30,361 bases of DNA from CAMXAS01 sp964442435 (lineage in GTDB: Bacteria; Bacteroidota; Bacteroidia; Bacteroidales; P3), in assembly GCA_964442435.1 (NCBI GenBank), contig CAYTZG010000020.1, forward strand, positions 1 through 30,361. The letters are read 5' to 3'. The position numbers and the translations under genes are program-made. This document shows positions 23,274 to 30,361 of this stretch, one piece after another; positions within the stretch are counted from its first letter, which is position 1, and every line of letters begins with the position of its first letter. Under the pieces are notes generated by a model that saw only the letters and a list, made by a program, of their open reading frames with translations, was not told where the DNA came from and ran no database searches.

Positions 23274-26200
23274 TTAAATTTTGGCAAGGCTGATGTCCGC
23301 CGAAACGGTTTCCGTCAGTTCTATCTTGACGGCGTTTTGGGGAACGGTGTCGGTAACGTCCAACGTCTCAGCCAGAGTTTCGGAACAAATATAGTCAAAA
23401 TTGTGTTCAATGGCGGCCGCGAGTTCGGCCGGGCAGCGGAGGCTGACCTTAATCCGGTCGGTGACTTCGAGGCCCGTGTCCTTACGCAGGTTCTGAATGC
23501 GGTTCACGAGTTCGCGGCTCAGACCTTCTTCAATCAAGGCCTGATCCAGCGTCATGTCCAACGCTACGGTCAGGCTGCCTTCGTTGGCCACGGCCCAGCC
23601 GGGGATGTCTTCGGTAAAGATATCCACGTCCGAAAGCAGGATTTCCACGTCCTGACCCTCTATCGCCGTGTGCACCGCGCCGTTTTTCTCCAGCTGACGG
23701 ATGGCGGCCTGATCCATGCCGCCGATAAAGGCCGCGATGGGCTTCATGAGTTTGCTGTATTTCGGGCCTAAGGCCTTGAAGTTCGGCTTGATGGTCTTGG
23801 TCAGGATGTCGGTCTCGGTAATGAGTTCCATTTCCTTGACGTTGACTTCCGACAGAATCAGGTGGCGCACCGACTCCATCTGCGGGATGAAGGCCGTGTC
23901 GTCCACGGGAATCATGATGCGTTTGAGCGGTTGGCGCACGCGCAGGTTGTTGCGTTTGCGCAGCGAGAGCACCATCGAGCAGCATTGCTGCGCCCATTGC
24001 ATACGGGTTTCCAGCGCCCGGTCGATGAGGGCGGGGTCGGAAACGGGGAAGTCGCTCAGATGCACCGAGGCGAAGGCTTCCTTGCCGGAGGCTTCGTTGA
24101 GGTCTTTGTAAAGCCGTTCGCAGAAGAAAGGCGCGATGGGCGAGGCGAGTTTGGCCACGGTCATGAGGCAGGTGTAAAGCGTCTGATAGGCCGAAATCTT
24201 GTCTTGCGTGTAGTCGCCCTTCCAGAAACGGCGGCGCGAGAGGCGCACGTACCAGTTGCTCAGGTGCTCGTCGATGAAGCGTTGAATCAGACGGCCGGCG
24301 CGCGTGGGCTCAAAGTCTTCGTAGCTTTCCGTCACCAAGCGGATCAGCGTGTTGAGTTCGGACAGAATCCAACGGTCTATTTCAGGACGCTGTGCCGCCG
24401 GCACATCGGGCTCTTGGTAGGTAAAGCCGTCGATGTTGGCGTAGAGCGCGAAGAAACTGTAAGTGTTGTGCAGCGTGCCGAAGAATTTGCGCTGTACTTC
24501 GGCGATGCCTTCGGCGTCGAATTTGAGGTTGTCCCACGGTTGCGCGTTCGTCATCATATACCAGCGCGTGGCGTCGGGGCCGTATTGGGCGATGGTTTGG
24601 AACGGATCCACCGCGTTGCCGAGGCGTTTGGACATCTTGTTGCCGTTCTTGTCGAGCACGAGGCCGTTGGAAACCACGTTGCGGTAAGCCACCGAGTCGA
24701 ACACCATCGTGGCGATGGCGTGCAGCGTAAAGAACCAGCCGCGCGTCTGATCCACGCCCTCGGCGATGAAGTCGGCCGGGAACCGCTGGCCGAAGCGTTC
24801 TTTGTTTTCAAACGGGTAGTGCAGTTGCGCGTAAGGCATCGAACCGCTGTCGAACCATACGTCGATGAGGTCGCTCTCGCGTTTCATCGGTTTGCCCGAG
24901 GGCGAAACGAGCGTGATGCGGTCCACATACGGACGGTGCAGGTCAAAACGTTCGTAGTTCTCTTTCGAAAAGTCGTTTTCGACGAAGGCCGCGAGCGGGT
25001 TTTCCGTCATGAGGCCGGCTTGGATGGCCTTGTCGATTTCGGCCTTGAGTTCGGCCACGGAACCGATGCAAATCATTTCGGCACGGTCTTCCGTTGCCCA
25101 AATCGGAAGCGGGATACCCCAAAAGCGCGAACGGGACAGGTTCCAGTCCACGAGGTTTTCGAGCCAGTTGCCGAAACGGCCCGAACCCGTGGCTTCGGGT
25201 TTCCAGTTGATGGTCTTGTTGAGTTCCGCCATACGCGCCTTGCAGGCCGTGGTGCGGATAAACCACGAATCCAACGGATAGTAGAGGATGGGCTTGTCGG
25301 TACGCCAGCAGTGCGGGTAGGCGTGTTCGTATTTCTCGGTTTTGAACGCCAGCCCCTCTTTCTTGAGCTTGACGATGATGTCCACGTCGATGGGCTCCGT
25401 CGTCTTGGGGTCGTAGTCGGGTTCGTATTGCGGCTTGACGAAACGGCCTGCGAATTCGCCCATCTCGGCCGTAAAGCGGCCCTGTTTGTCAACGAGCGTC
25501 AGCGAACCGATGCCGCTCTGCTTGGCCACCTTGTAGTCGTCCGCACCGAAACTGGGCGCGATATGGACAATACCCGTACCGTCCTCGGTCGTGACGTAGT
25601 CGCCGTGAATCACGCGGAAAGCGTCGCCGTCGGTCGGCTGTGCGTAAGGCAACAGCTGTTCGTAGCGCATATCCACGAGGTCGGCGCCCTTGAAGTCGGC
25701 CAGGATTTCAAACGGAATGGCCTTGTCGCCGGGCTTGTAGTCGGCCAGGGCCAGACCGGCGTTCTTTTCGGGGAAGTAGGCGTTGAAGCGGTCGCGGCAC
25801 AACACCACCGTGACGGGTTCGGACGTATAGGGGTTGAACGTGGCCACGGCCACATAGTCGATGTCTTTGCGGACGCACAGCGCCGTATTGGAAGAAAGCG
25901 TCCAGGGCGTGGTCGTCCACGCGAGGAAGTAGGGCGCGCCCTTGGCCACGGCGAACAGCTTTTCGGAGGCGGCGTCGCGCACCACCTTGAACTGTGCCGT
26001 AAGCGTGTTGTCCTTTACGTTCTTGTAGCAGCCGGGCTGGTTCAGCTCGTGCGTGCTCAAGCCCGTGCCGGCGGCCGGCGAGTACGGCTGGATGCTGTAA
26101 CCCTTGTAGAGCAAGTCTTTCTTGTAGAGCTGCTGCAACAGGTACCAGACGCTTTCGATGTATTTGTTGTCGAACGTGATGTAGGGGTCGTCGAGGTTGA

Positions 26201-26627
26201 CCCAATAGCCCATCTTGCGCGTGAGTTCGCCCCAAAGGTCTTTGTATTTCATGACCTCCTTGCGGCAATACTGGTTGTATTCCTCTACGCTGATTTTATG
26301 GCCGATGTCCTCTTTCGTGATGCCGAGGGTCTTTTCCACGCCCAGTTCCACGGGCAGGCCGTGCGTGTCCCAGCCGGCCTTGCGCTCCACCTGAAAGCCG
26401 CGCAACGTCTTGTAGCGGCAGAACACGTCCTTGATCGTGCGCGCCATGACGTGATGGATGCCCGGCACCCCGTTGGCGGAGGGAGGGCCTTCGTAAAACA
26501 CGAAAGGCTTGTGCCCCTCGCGGGTTTTAAGACTCTGTTCGAAAATATGCTCCCGTTCCCAAAAAGCGCCGATTTCCTCGGCCATGCGGGGCATTTCCAG
26601 CTGTTTGTACTCTTTGTATTTTCCCAT
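23274..26627 (-). CDS. ileS: isoleucyl-tRNA synthetase
   Basis: A 1117-residue class I synthetase that charges tRNA-Ile. The HIGH motif appears as HHVM (58-61) in PSANGVPGIHHVMART. The KMSKR motif is at 664-668. The editing (CP1) domain lies between, with GTGIVHIAPSFGADDYK. The anticodon-binding and C-terminal region has no Cys-rich zinc ribbon. The length and HHVM variant fit the longer, eukaryote-like IleS type, which in other bacteria can be less sensitive to mupirocin; resistance is not shown here. It is first gene of the operon with its own promoter. Confidence 0.96.
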   Translation of the reverse strand: MGKYKEYKQLEMPRMAEEIGAFWEREHIFEQSLKTREGHKPFVFYEGPPSANGVPGIHHVMARTIKDVFCRYKTLRGFQVERKAGWDTHGLPVELGVEKTLGITKEDIGHKISVEEYNQYCRKEVMKYKDLWGELTRKMGYWVNLDDPYITFDNKYIESVWYLLQQLYKKDLLYKGYSIQPYSPAAGTGLSTHELNQPGCYKNVKDNTLTAQFKVVRDAASEKLFAVAKGAPYFLAWTTTPWTLSSNTALCVRKDIDYVAVATFNPYTSEPVTVVLCRDRFNAYFPEKNAGLALADYKPGDKAIPFEILADFKGADLVDMRYEQLLPYAQPTDGDAFRVIHGDYVTTEDGTGIVHIAPSFGADDYKVAKQSGIGSLTLVDKQGRFTAEMGEFAGRFVKPQYEPDYDPKTTEPIDVDIIVKLKKEGLAFKTEKYEHAYPHCWRTDKPILYYPLDSWFIRTTACKARMAELNKTINWKPEATGSGRFGNWLENLVDWNLSRSRFWGIPLPIWATEDRAEMICIGSVAELKAEIDKAIQAGLMTENPLAAFVENDFSKENYERFDLHRPYVDRITLVSPSGKPMKRESDLIDVWFDSGSMPYAQLHYPFENKERFGQRFPADFIAEGVDQTRGWFFTLHAIATMVFDSVAYRNVVSNGLVLDKNGNKMSKRLGNAVDPFQTIAQYGPDATRWYMMTNAQPWDNLKFDAEGIAEVQRKFFGTLHNTYSFFALYANIDGFTYQEPDVPAAQRPEIDRWILSELNTLIRLVTESYEDFEPTRAGRLIQRFIDEHLSNWYVRLSRRRFWKGDYTQDKISAYQTLYTCLMTVAKLASPIAPFFCERLYKDLNEASGKEAFASVHLSDFPVSDPALIDRALETRMQWAQQCCSMVLSLRKRNNLRVRQPLKRIMIPVDDTAFIPQMESVRHLILSEVNVKEMELITETDILTKTIKPNFKALGPKYSKLMKPIAAFIGGMDQAAIRQLEKNGAVHTAIEGQDVEILLSDVDIFTEDIPGWAVANEGSLTVALDMTLDQALIEEGLSRELVNRIQNLRKDTGLEVTDRIKVSLRCPAELAAAIEHNFDYICSETLAETLDVTDTVPQNAVKIELTETVSADISLAKI

Positions 26628-26676
26628 AATGGCAGTGTTTCCGCCCGTCTTTCAACGGGGCCGAACCGATAAGGGG

Positions 26677-26707
26677 CAAAAATACGAAAAAACAGCCGGA
26701 TTTGAAA
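26677..26707 (-). promoter_or_regulatory. promoter of the ileS operon
   Basis: On the minus strand, TTTC (26707-26704), a 19-base spacer, then TATTTTTG (26684-26677). This fits TTTG-N19-TAnnTTTG with one mismatch. It is 50 bases ahead of the ileS start and directly abuts the end of the TonB receptor gene. Confidence 0.6.
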
Positions 26708-26710
26708 GTA

Positions 26711-29068
26711 CTACAGGCTTATTTTCAACCCGACGAAATACGTGCGCGGCAGATTGGGGCCATAGATATAGCCGGCGTCACGCAACGGCCCGATATCCAA
26801 GTCTTTCTGATATTGATCCAACACGTTCTTGATGCCGGCGCTGAACTCCATTTCCAAACTCTTGAGCGCCTTCAGTTTGTACGACAGCCGCAGCCCCATG
26901 TCGCAGAAGACGGGCGTCGTTTTAACCATGTCTTCGGGCACATAGCCGGCGTAGTGCTCCACCAGCATCGGGCCCGTGAAATTGGCCGACAGCGAGAAGT
27001 CGAAGCCCTTGAAAAAGGCGTAGGCCACGCTGACGAAGCCGTATTGGTCGGGGGAACGGAACATTTTGGTCGTGGGCGCGATGGCGGGGTCGTCCGACCA
27101 AACGAAAGGCTCGGTGTAGCGGCTCTGCTGGTAGGTATAGGAGGCTTGGAACGAGAGGTTCCATTTCGTGGCCAAGTTCAACTCCAAGTTGAGGCCGCCC
27201 ACGTAGGCGCCCGCCGCGTTGGTGCGCAACAGCAACAGGTTGCCCTCGGCGTCGTAGCCGTTTTCCGTCAGCGCGAACACGTTCGTCAGGTTCGTATAAA
27301 AGCCCTCGGCCAAAAAGCTGAACTGCACGGTTTTGTTTTCCAAAAAGTTGAACTCCACCGAGGCCGTCGCGCTATGGGCGTATTCGGGCCGCAGGTCGGG
27401 GTCTAACGAAATCAGCGCCACTTCGCCGCCCACGGAAGCCACGTGCAGGTCTTCGTCGTAGGCCTGCGGGGCGCGGTAGCCGCTCGAATAGCCGGCGCGC
27501 AGGTTAAGCCAGTGGAAGGGCTCGTAGCGGAAGTTGACGCGCGGCGAGGCCACGACGTTCTTCATCAGGTTGTGTTTGTCAACGCGCACGCCGAGCAGGA
27601 TGCCGGCGTGTTCGGTCTTCCATTCGTTCTGCACGTAGCCGCCCACCACATGCACATCCTGCGTCATGTCGCGGCCATAGCCGAGGATAACGTCGTGCAG
27701 GCCGTTGTATTTGTATTCCACGCCGGCCGAGAGTTCGGCGGGCATAAACCAAAGCTTGTCGAAAGCGTAGGTGTATTGGGCGCCCGCGATGGCCGTCACG
27801 TCGGAGGTGGTGCCGTAGGCGTTGGGGTCTTGCTGGGTGCCGTAGTAACTGTCGCGGTCGATGTTCTGCGCCGAAGTGTATATATTAAACCGGTGGTGCA
27901 GGTCTTTCGACATATATTCGTATTTGAGCCCGCCGCCGTCGATGTGGTGCGTCGTCGTTTCGGCGATATTGGCCTCATGGGGCGGCCGGTTCAGCGAGTC
28001 GCCGCCGCGCCGGTATTCGTATATATGGTGGTATTCGGCCGTGATTTTGGATTGGGTGCCGGGCTTGTAGTAGGCGCGGAAACCGAGCGTGGCCGAGTTG
28101 AGCTTCGGGATTTCGGAAAAGCCGTCTTCGTTGCGGTCGTAAGGGCTTCTCTGACGCGCCATGCCGAAGACGTAAACGCCGGCCTTGTAGTCGGACGTAA
28201 CGAGCGAGGCGTTGAGCGACGTGTTGAAGTCGTAGGCGTTGTGGCCGAGGATGGAAGTGGTGTGACCCAACGCGGCCGAGTTCTTGAGCGGCTCTTTCGT
28301 GATGATGTTGACGACGCCGCCGATGGCGTTGGCGCCGAACAGGGCCGAGCCGCCGCCCCGTATGATTTCCACGCGTTCGATCATCGAGGGCGGGAGTTGT
28401 TCCAAGCCATAGACGTTAGACAGCGCGCTGAAGATGGGGCGGCTGTCCAACAGCATCTGCGTGTATTCGCCGCCGAGGCCGTTCATGCGCAGCTGCGGCA
28501 GGCCGCAGTTCTGACAGTCGTATTCCACGCGCAGGCCGGGCTGGCACTGCATCGCGTCGGCCAGCGAGTTGGAGGCCATGCGTTCGAATTGCAAGGGCGT
28601 CAGCACGTTGACCACGCCGGCGGCCTGCCGCTTGGTCGTTTCGGTGCGCGAGGCCGTGACCACGACGCTTTCCAAACTGATCATCGTGGGTTTGAGCCGG
28701 ACTTCAAGGCTTTCGGTCTTGCTGGTTTGCGGCGACACGGCTATTTCGTGCGTTTCGTAGCCCATGGCCGAGAAACGCAGCGTCAGGGGCCGCACGGGCA
28801 GGTGGTTGAGCTGGAAGTGGCCGTCGGCGTCGGCGGCCGCCCCCATCGTGGTGCCCACAATCAAAACGGTGGCGAACGGGATGTGCTCGCCGGTCTGTTC
28901 ATCGAGGATGTGCCCGATGAAGTTGGCTTCTGACGGGGCTTGTTTGGGGGCGGATTTGGGCGTGGCGGTCGTCTGTGCCGGGGCGGCCGCCGGGGTGGCG
29001 GCGAGCAGCGTGCCGGCGAGGGTCAGGGCCCCAAGCCGTCGGAGGGTATGTAGAAAGCGTGTTTTCAT
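26711..29068 (-). CDS. TonB-dependent outer-membrane receptor
   Basis: 785 residues from the start at 29068 (MKTRFLHTLRR); upstream in-frame codons run through the promoter and are ignored. The signal peptide is about 1-32 (to APAQ). A carboxypeptidase-regulatory-like domain follows (FIGHILDEQTGEHIPFATVLIVG). The plug (VVVTASRTETTKRQAAGVVNVL, IERVEIIRGGGSALFGANAIGGVVNIITKEP) leads into a 22-strand-type barrel. A C-x-x-C pair sits in the plug (EYDCQNCGLPQLRMNGLGG). It imports an unidentified ligand (metal chelate, cobalamin or sugar possible) with TonB-ExbBD energy. No SusD partner is adjacent, which argues against a Sus-type glycan pair. The last residue is Leu, not the usual aromatic. Confidence 0.92.
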   Translation of the reverse strand: MKTRFLHTLRRLGALTLAGTLLAATPAAAPAQTTATPKSAPKQAPSEANFIGHILDEQTGEHIPFATVLIVGTTMGAAADADGHFQLNHLPVRPLTLRFSAMGYETHEIAVSPQTSKTESLEVRLKPTMISLESVVVTASRTETTKRQAAGVVNVLTPLQFERMASNSLADAMQCQPGLRVEYDCQNCGLPQLRMNGLGGEYTQMLLDSRPIFSALSNVYGLEQLPPSMIERVEIIRGGGSALFGANAIGGVVNIITKEPLKNSAALGHTTSILGHNAYDFNTSLNASLVTSDYKAGVYVFGMARQRSPYDRNEDGFSEIPKLNSATLGFRAYYKPGTQSKITAEYHHIYEYRRGGDSLNRPPHEANIAETTTHHIDGGGLKYEYMSKDLHHRFNIYTSAQNIDRDSYYGTQQDPNAYGTTSDVTAIAGAQYTYAFDKLWFMPAELSAGVEYKYNGLHDVILGYGRDMTQDVHVVGGYVQNEWKTEHAGILLGVRVDKHNLMKNVVASPRVNFRYEPFHWLNLRAGYSSGYRAPQAYDEDLHVASVGGEVALISLDPDLRPEYAHSATASVEFNFLENKTVQFSFLAEGFYTNLTNVFALTENGYDAEGNLLLLRTNAAGAYVGGLNLELNLATKWNLSFQASYTYQQSRYTEPFVWSDDPAIAPTTKMFRSPDQYGFVSVAYAFFKGFDFSLSANFTGPMLVEHYAGYVPEDMVKTTPVFCDMGLRLSYKLKALKSLEMEFSAGIKNVLDQYQKDLDIGPLRDAGYIYGPNLPRTYFVGLKISL

Positions 29069-29104
29069 GGGTCGGTTCAATCCTATTAAGCGCATAAGGC
29101 CCTG

Positions 29105-29112
29105 CAAAGATA
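29105..29112 (-). promoter_or_regulatory. -7 promoter element of the TonB receptor gene
   Basis: The minus strand reads TATCTTTG, matching the Bacteroidota -7 consensus, 36 bases upstream of the receptor start. No clear -33 partner is seen. Confidence 0.45.
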
Positions 29113-29164
29113 TTGTTTTTTTTCGTCTGTGCGGCGGCGCATTCGGCTTTCGCCGCCAAAGTCG

Positions 29165-29172
29165 TATATTTG
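29165..29172 (+). promoter_or_regulatory. -7 promoter element of the methyltransferase gene
   Basis: TATATTTG matches the -7 consensus, 20 bases before the start at 29193, giving a very short leader. It is divergent from the receptor's -7 box at 29105-29112. Confidence 0.45.
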
Positions 29173-29192
29173 CTTCTGAAAAACAGAAGCCC

Positions 29193-29741
29193 ATGCCATT
29201 GCGCCAAGTCATTACGACCCGATATTATAAATCGCCCTGCGGGCCGCTGTTGCTCGGCGCGTTCGGCCAGGCGCTCTGTCTGTGCGACTGGCGCACGGGC
29301 AAGCCGCGCGAGTCGGTGGATAGGCGTCTGCAACGGCGGTTCGGGGCCGTATATGAAGAAGGTATGTCGCCCGTCATCGAGGCGGCCGCCGTCCAGCTGG
29401 ACGGATTCTTCGCCGGCACGCGCACGGCCTTCGACCTGCCGTTGGCGTTGGCCGGAACCCCTTTTCAGGAAACGGTGTGGCGGGCGTTGCAAGGCATTCC
29501 TTACGGAGAAACGGTCTCTTACGGCGAATTGGCGCGGCGTATCGGGATGCCGGAGGCGGTGCGGGCCGTGGCCAACGCCAACGGCGCCAATGCCCTTTCG
29601 GTCTTCGTCCCCTGCCATCGCGTCATCGGTGCCAACCATACGCTGACCGGCTATGGCGGCGGGCTGGCGGTCAAACGGTACCTGTTGGCCTTGGAGGCGG
29701 CGCGGGGAAACGCTACCTTCGGCCTCCCGTTAAATCGGTAA
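29193..29741 (+). CDS. ogt: methylated-DNA--protein-cysteine methyltransferase
   Basis: 182 residues. The C-terminal domain has FQETVWRALQGIPYGETVSYGELA, the DNA-recognition ANANGANALSVFVPCHRVIG and the acceptor cysteine C141 within PCHRV. This suicide enzyme removes O6-alkyl groups from guanine. The N-terminal half (about 1-85) is the usual less conserved ribonuclease-H-like domain, with no AraC/Ada module, so it is of the Ogt type. The start at 29193 is chosen because it follows the promoter-like TATATTTG; the much longer open frame upstream is antisense to the receptor gene. Confidence 0.94.
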   Translation: MPLRQVITTRYYKSPCGPLLLGAFGQALCLCDWRTGKPRESVDRRLQRRFGAVYEEGMSPVIEAAAVQLDGFFAGTRTAFDLPLALAGTPFQETVWRALQGIPYGETVSYGELARRIGMPEAVRAVANANGANALSVFVPCHRVIGANHTLTGYGGGLAVKRYLLALEAARGNATFGLPLNR

Positions 29742-29746
29742 CATGA

Positions 29747-29760
29747 ACCGGAATTCCGGT
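29747..29760. repeat. 14-base perfect palindrome
   Basis: ACCGGAATTCCGGT is fully self-complementary. It lies between the methyltransferase stop and the -7-like box of the following lipoprotein gene. It could be an operator or the stem of a small hairpin; there is no T run to make it a standard terminator. Confidence 0.6.
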
Positions 29761-29784
29761 AGGGGCGGGCTGGCCGGAAAACCT

Positions 29785-29792
29785 TAACTTTG
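29785..29792 (+). promoter_or_regulatory. -7 promoter element of the lipoprotein hydrolase gene
   Basis: TAACTTTG fits TAnnTTTG, 25 bases before the start at 29818. A -33 TTTG is not visible; the palindrome at 29747-29760 covers the position just upstream. Confidence 0.45.
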
Positions 29793-29817
29793 CAGAATCA
29801 ATCAAAAAAATAACCTT

Positions 29818-30361
29818 ATGAAACCCATAATATCCGTCTTGACGGCGGCGCTCGCGGGCACCTTGTTGTTCACGGGTTGCCGCACGTCCAAGACTTGCAA
29901 ACGACAAAACCCTGAAACTATGGCTACAACATTGAACCTGACACAGGAATGGGATAAGAAATTCCCGAAGAGCGACAAGGTGGAACATACGAAAGTGACG
30001 TTCCACAACCGTTATGGCCTCACGTTGGCGGCCGACCTTTACAAGCCCGCCGGCGCGAGCGGCAAACTGGCGGCGGTGGCCGTGAGCGGGCCTTTCGGCG
30101 CGGTCAAGGAACAGGTTTCGGGCCTCTACGCGCAGACGCTGGCCGAAAACGGCTATCTGACCGTTGCGTTCGACCCCTCCTATACGGGCGAGAGCGCCGG
30201 CGAACCGCGTTATGTGGCGTCGCCCGACATCAATACCGAGGATTTCAGCGCGGCCGTGGACTATCTCTTCAGCCGTGACGACGTGGATACGGCCCGTGTG
30301 GGCGTGCTCGGCATCTGCGGCTGGGGCGGCATCGCCATTCAGGCCGCCATCAACGACCCGC
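29818..30361 (+). CDS. lipoprotein alpha/beta hydrolase with Cys nucleophile (partial)
   Basis: The first 181 codons are present; the gene runs off the window. An N-terminal lipoprotein signal ends in LFTGC (lipidated C21). Mature sequence includes KVTFHNRYGLTLAADLYKP, typical of the opening strands of alpha/beta hydrolases. AFDPSYTGESAGEPR and the nucleophile elbow GICGWGG follow, with C167 where serine is usual. A cysteine nucleophile occurs in dienelactone-hydrolase-like members. A second Met at residue 35 would give a cytoplasmic form, but the lipobox makes the first start likelier. The catalytic Asp and His lie beyond the window, and the substrate is unknown. Confidence 0.85.
   Translation, partial: MKPIISVLTAALAGTLLFTGCRTSKTCKRQNPETMATTLNLTQEWDKKFPKSDKVEHTKVTFHNRYGLTLAADLYKPAGASGKLAAVAVSGPFGAVKEQVSGLYAQTLAENGYLTVAFDPSYTGESAGEPRYVASPDINTEDFSAAVDYLFSRDDVDTARVGVLGICGWGGIAIQAAINDP

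Noticed and set aside
23862..26672. 936-codon open frame on the plus strand
   Set aside because: It is antisense to ileS in a G+C-rich gene. It has no signal, no motif and low-complexity His/Val/Arg composition.
27443..28933. 496-codon open frame on the plus strand
   Set aside because: It mirrors the TonB receptor gene. The protein is a Val/Gly/Arg/His-rich shadow with no recognisable domain.
28764..29192. Long N-terminal extension of the methyltransferase frame
   Set aside because: It runs antisense through the receptor gene and across both promoter boxes. The conserved protein begins at 29193.
1..30361. CRISPR array, insertion sequence, integrase or phage cluster
   Set aside because: None was seen: no spaced direct repeats, no transposase or integrase frame, and the tRNA-Ser has no visible attachment-site duplication nearby.

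Overview
The window looks like chromosomal DNA from a member of the Bacteroidota, most likely order Bacteroidales. Several signals agree. There is a Bacteroidales-type tryptophanase end. Promoter-like sites follow the Bacteroidota pattern (TTTG, about 19 bp, then TAnnTTTG) and most starts lack a Shine-Dalgarno. There is a TamL-type lipoprotein, an ExbB-small membrane protein-ExbD-ExbD cassette, a SusC/CirA-like TonB receptor with a carboxypeptidase-regulatory-like N-terminal domain, S16 with a long C-terminal tail, a probable PorT, and a secreted protease ending in a type IX secretion (T9SS) sorting domain. Most genes are G+C-rich; the protease gene has a clearly A+T-richer body. Species cannot be named from this sequence alone.

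Layout. 1-530 is the 3' end of tnaA, closed by a terminator. 623-4433 is a plus-strand run: an omega-amidase-type nitrilase, the TamA-like lipoprotein tamL, and a small PlsC-type acyltransferase. tRNA-Ser(GGA) follows at 4522-4609. 4660-6962 is the proton-channel cassette (exbB, a 3-TM protein, two exbD), ending in a strong terminator shared with the convergent minus-strand pair trpS-hflX (7029-9237). A divergent promoter region separates trpS from a lipoprotein nitroreductase (9345-9983). 9984-10328 is the only gene-free stretch above 300 bases. It holds a terminator, a consensus promoter and a roughly 230-nt leader with two competing folds. 10329-13718 is the T9SS-secreted M6-like metallopeptidase.

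13793-20242 is a long plus-strand series: rpsP, a thioesterase, rimM, tsaC, porT, a FAD oxidoreductase, rfbA and a polyprenyl synthase. Tail-to-tail with it, 20239-26627 on the minus strand is an apparent operon read ileS, DksA/TraR-like, lspA, ABC-F. A TonB-dependent receptor (26711-29068, minus) is divergent from a DNA-alkyl cysteine methyltransferase (29193-29741). The window ends in a truncated lipoprotein alpha/beta hydrolase with a cysteine nucleophile.

Theme. Beyond translation housekeeping, the content centres on the envelope: outer-membrane assembly (TamL), energised transport (ExbBD, TonB receptor), lipoprotein maturation (LspA), type IX secretion (PorT and one cargo), sugar-nucleotide supply (RfbA) and several lipoproteins. 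No CRISPR array, insertion sequence, prophage or obvious defence locus was seen. The least explained pieces are the structured leader plus mosaic metallopeptidase at 10088-13718, and the small membrane protein inside the ExbBD cassette.
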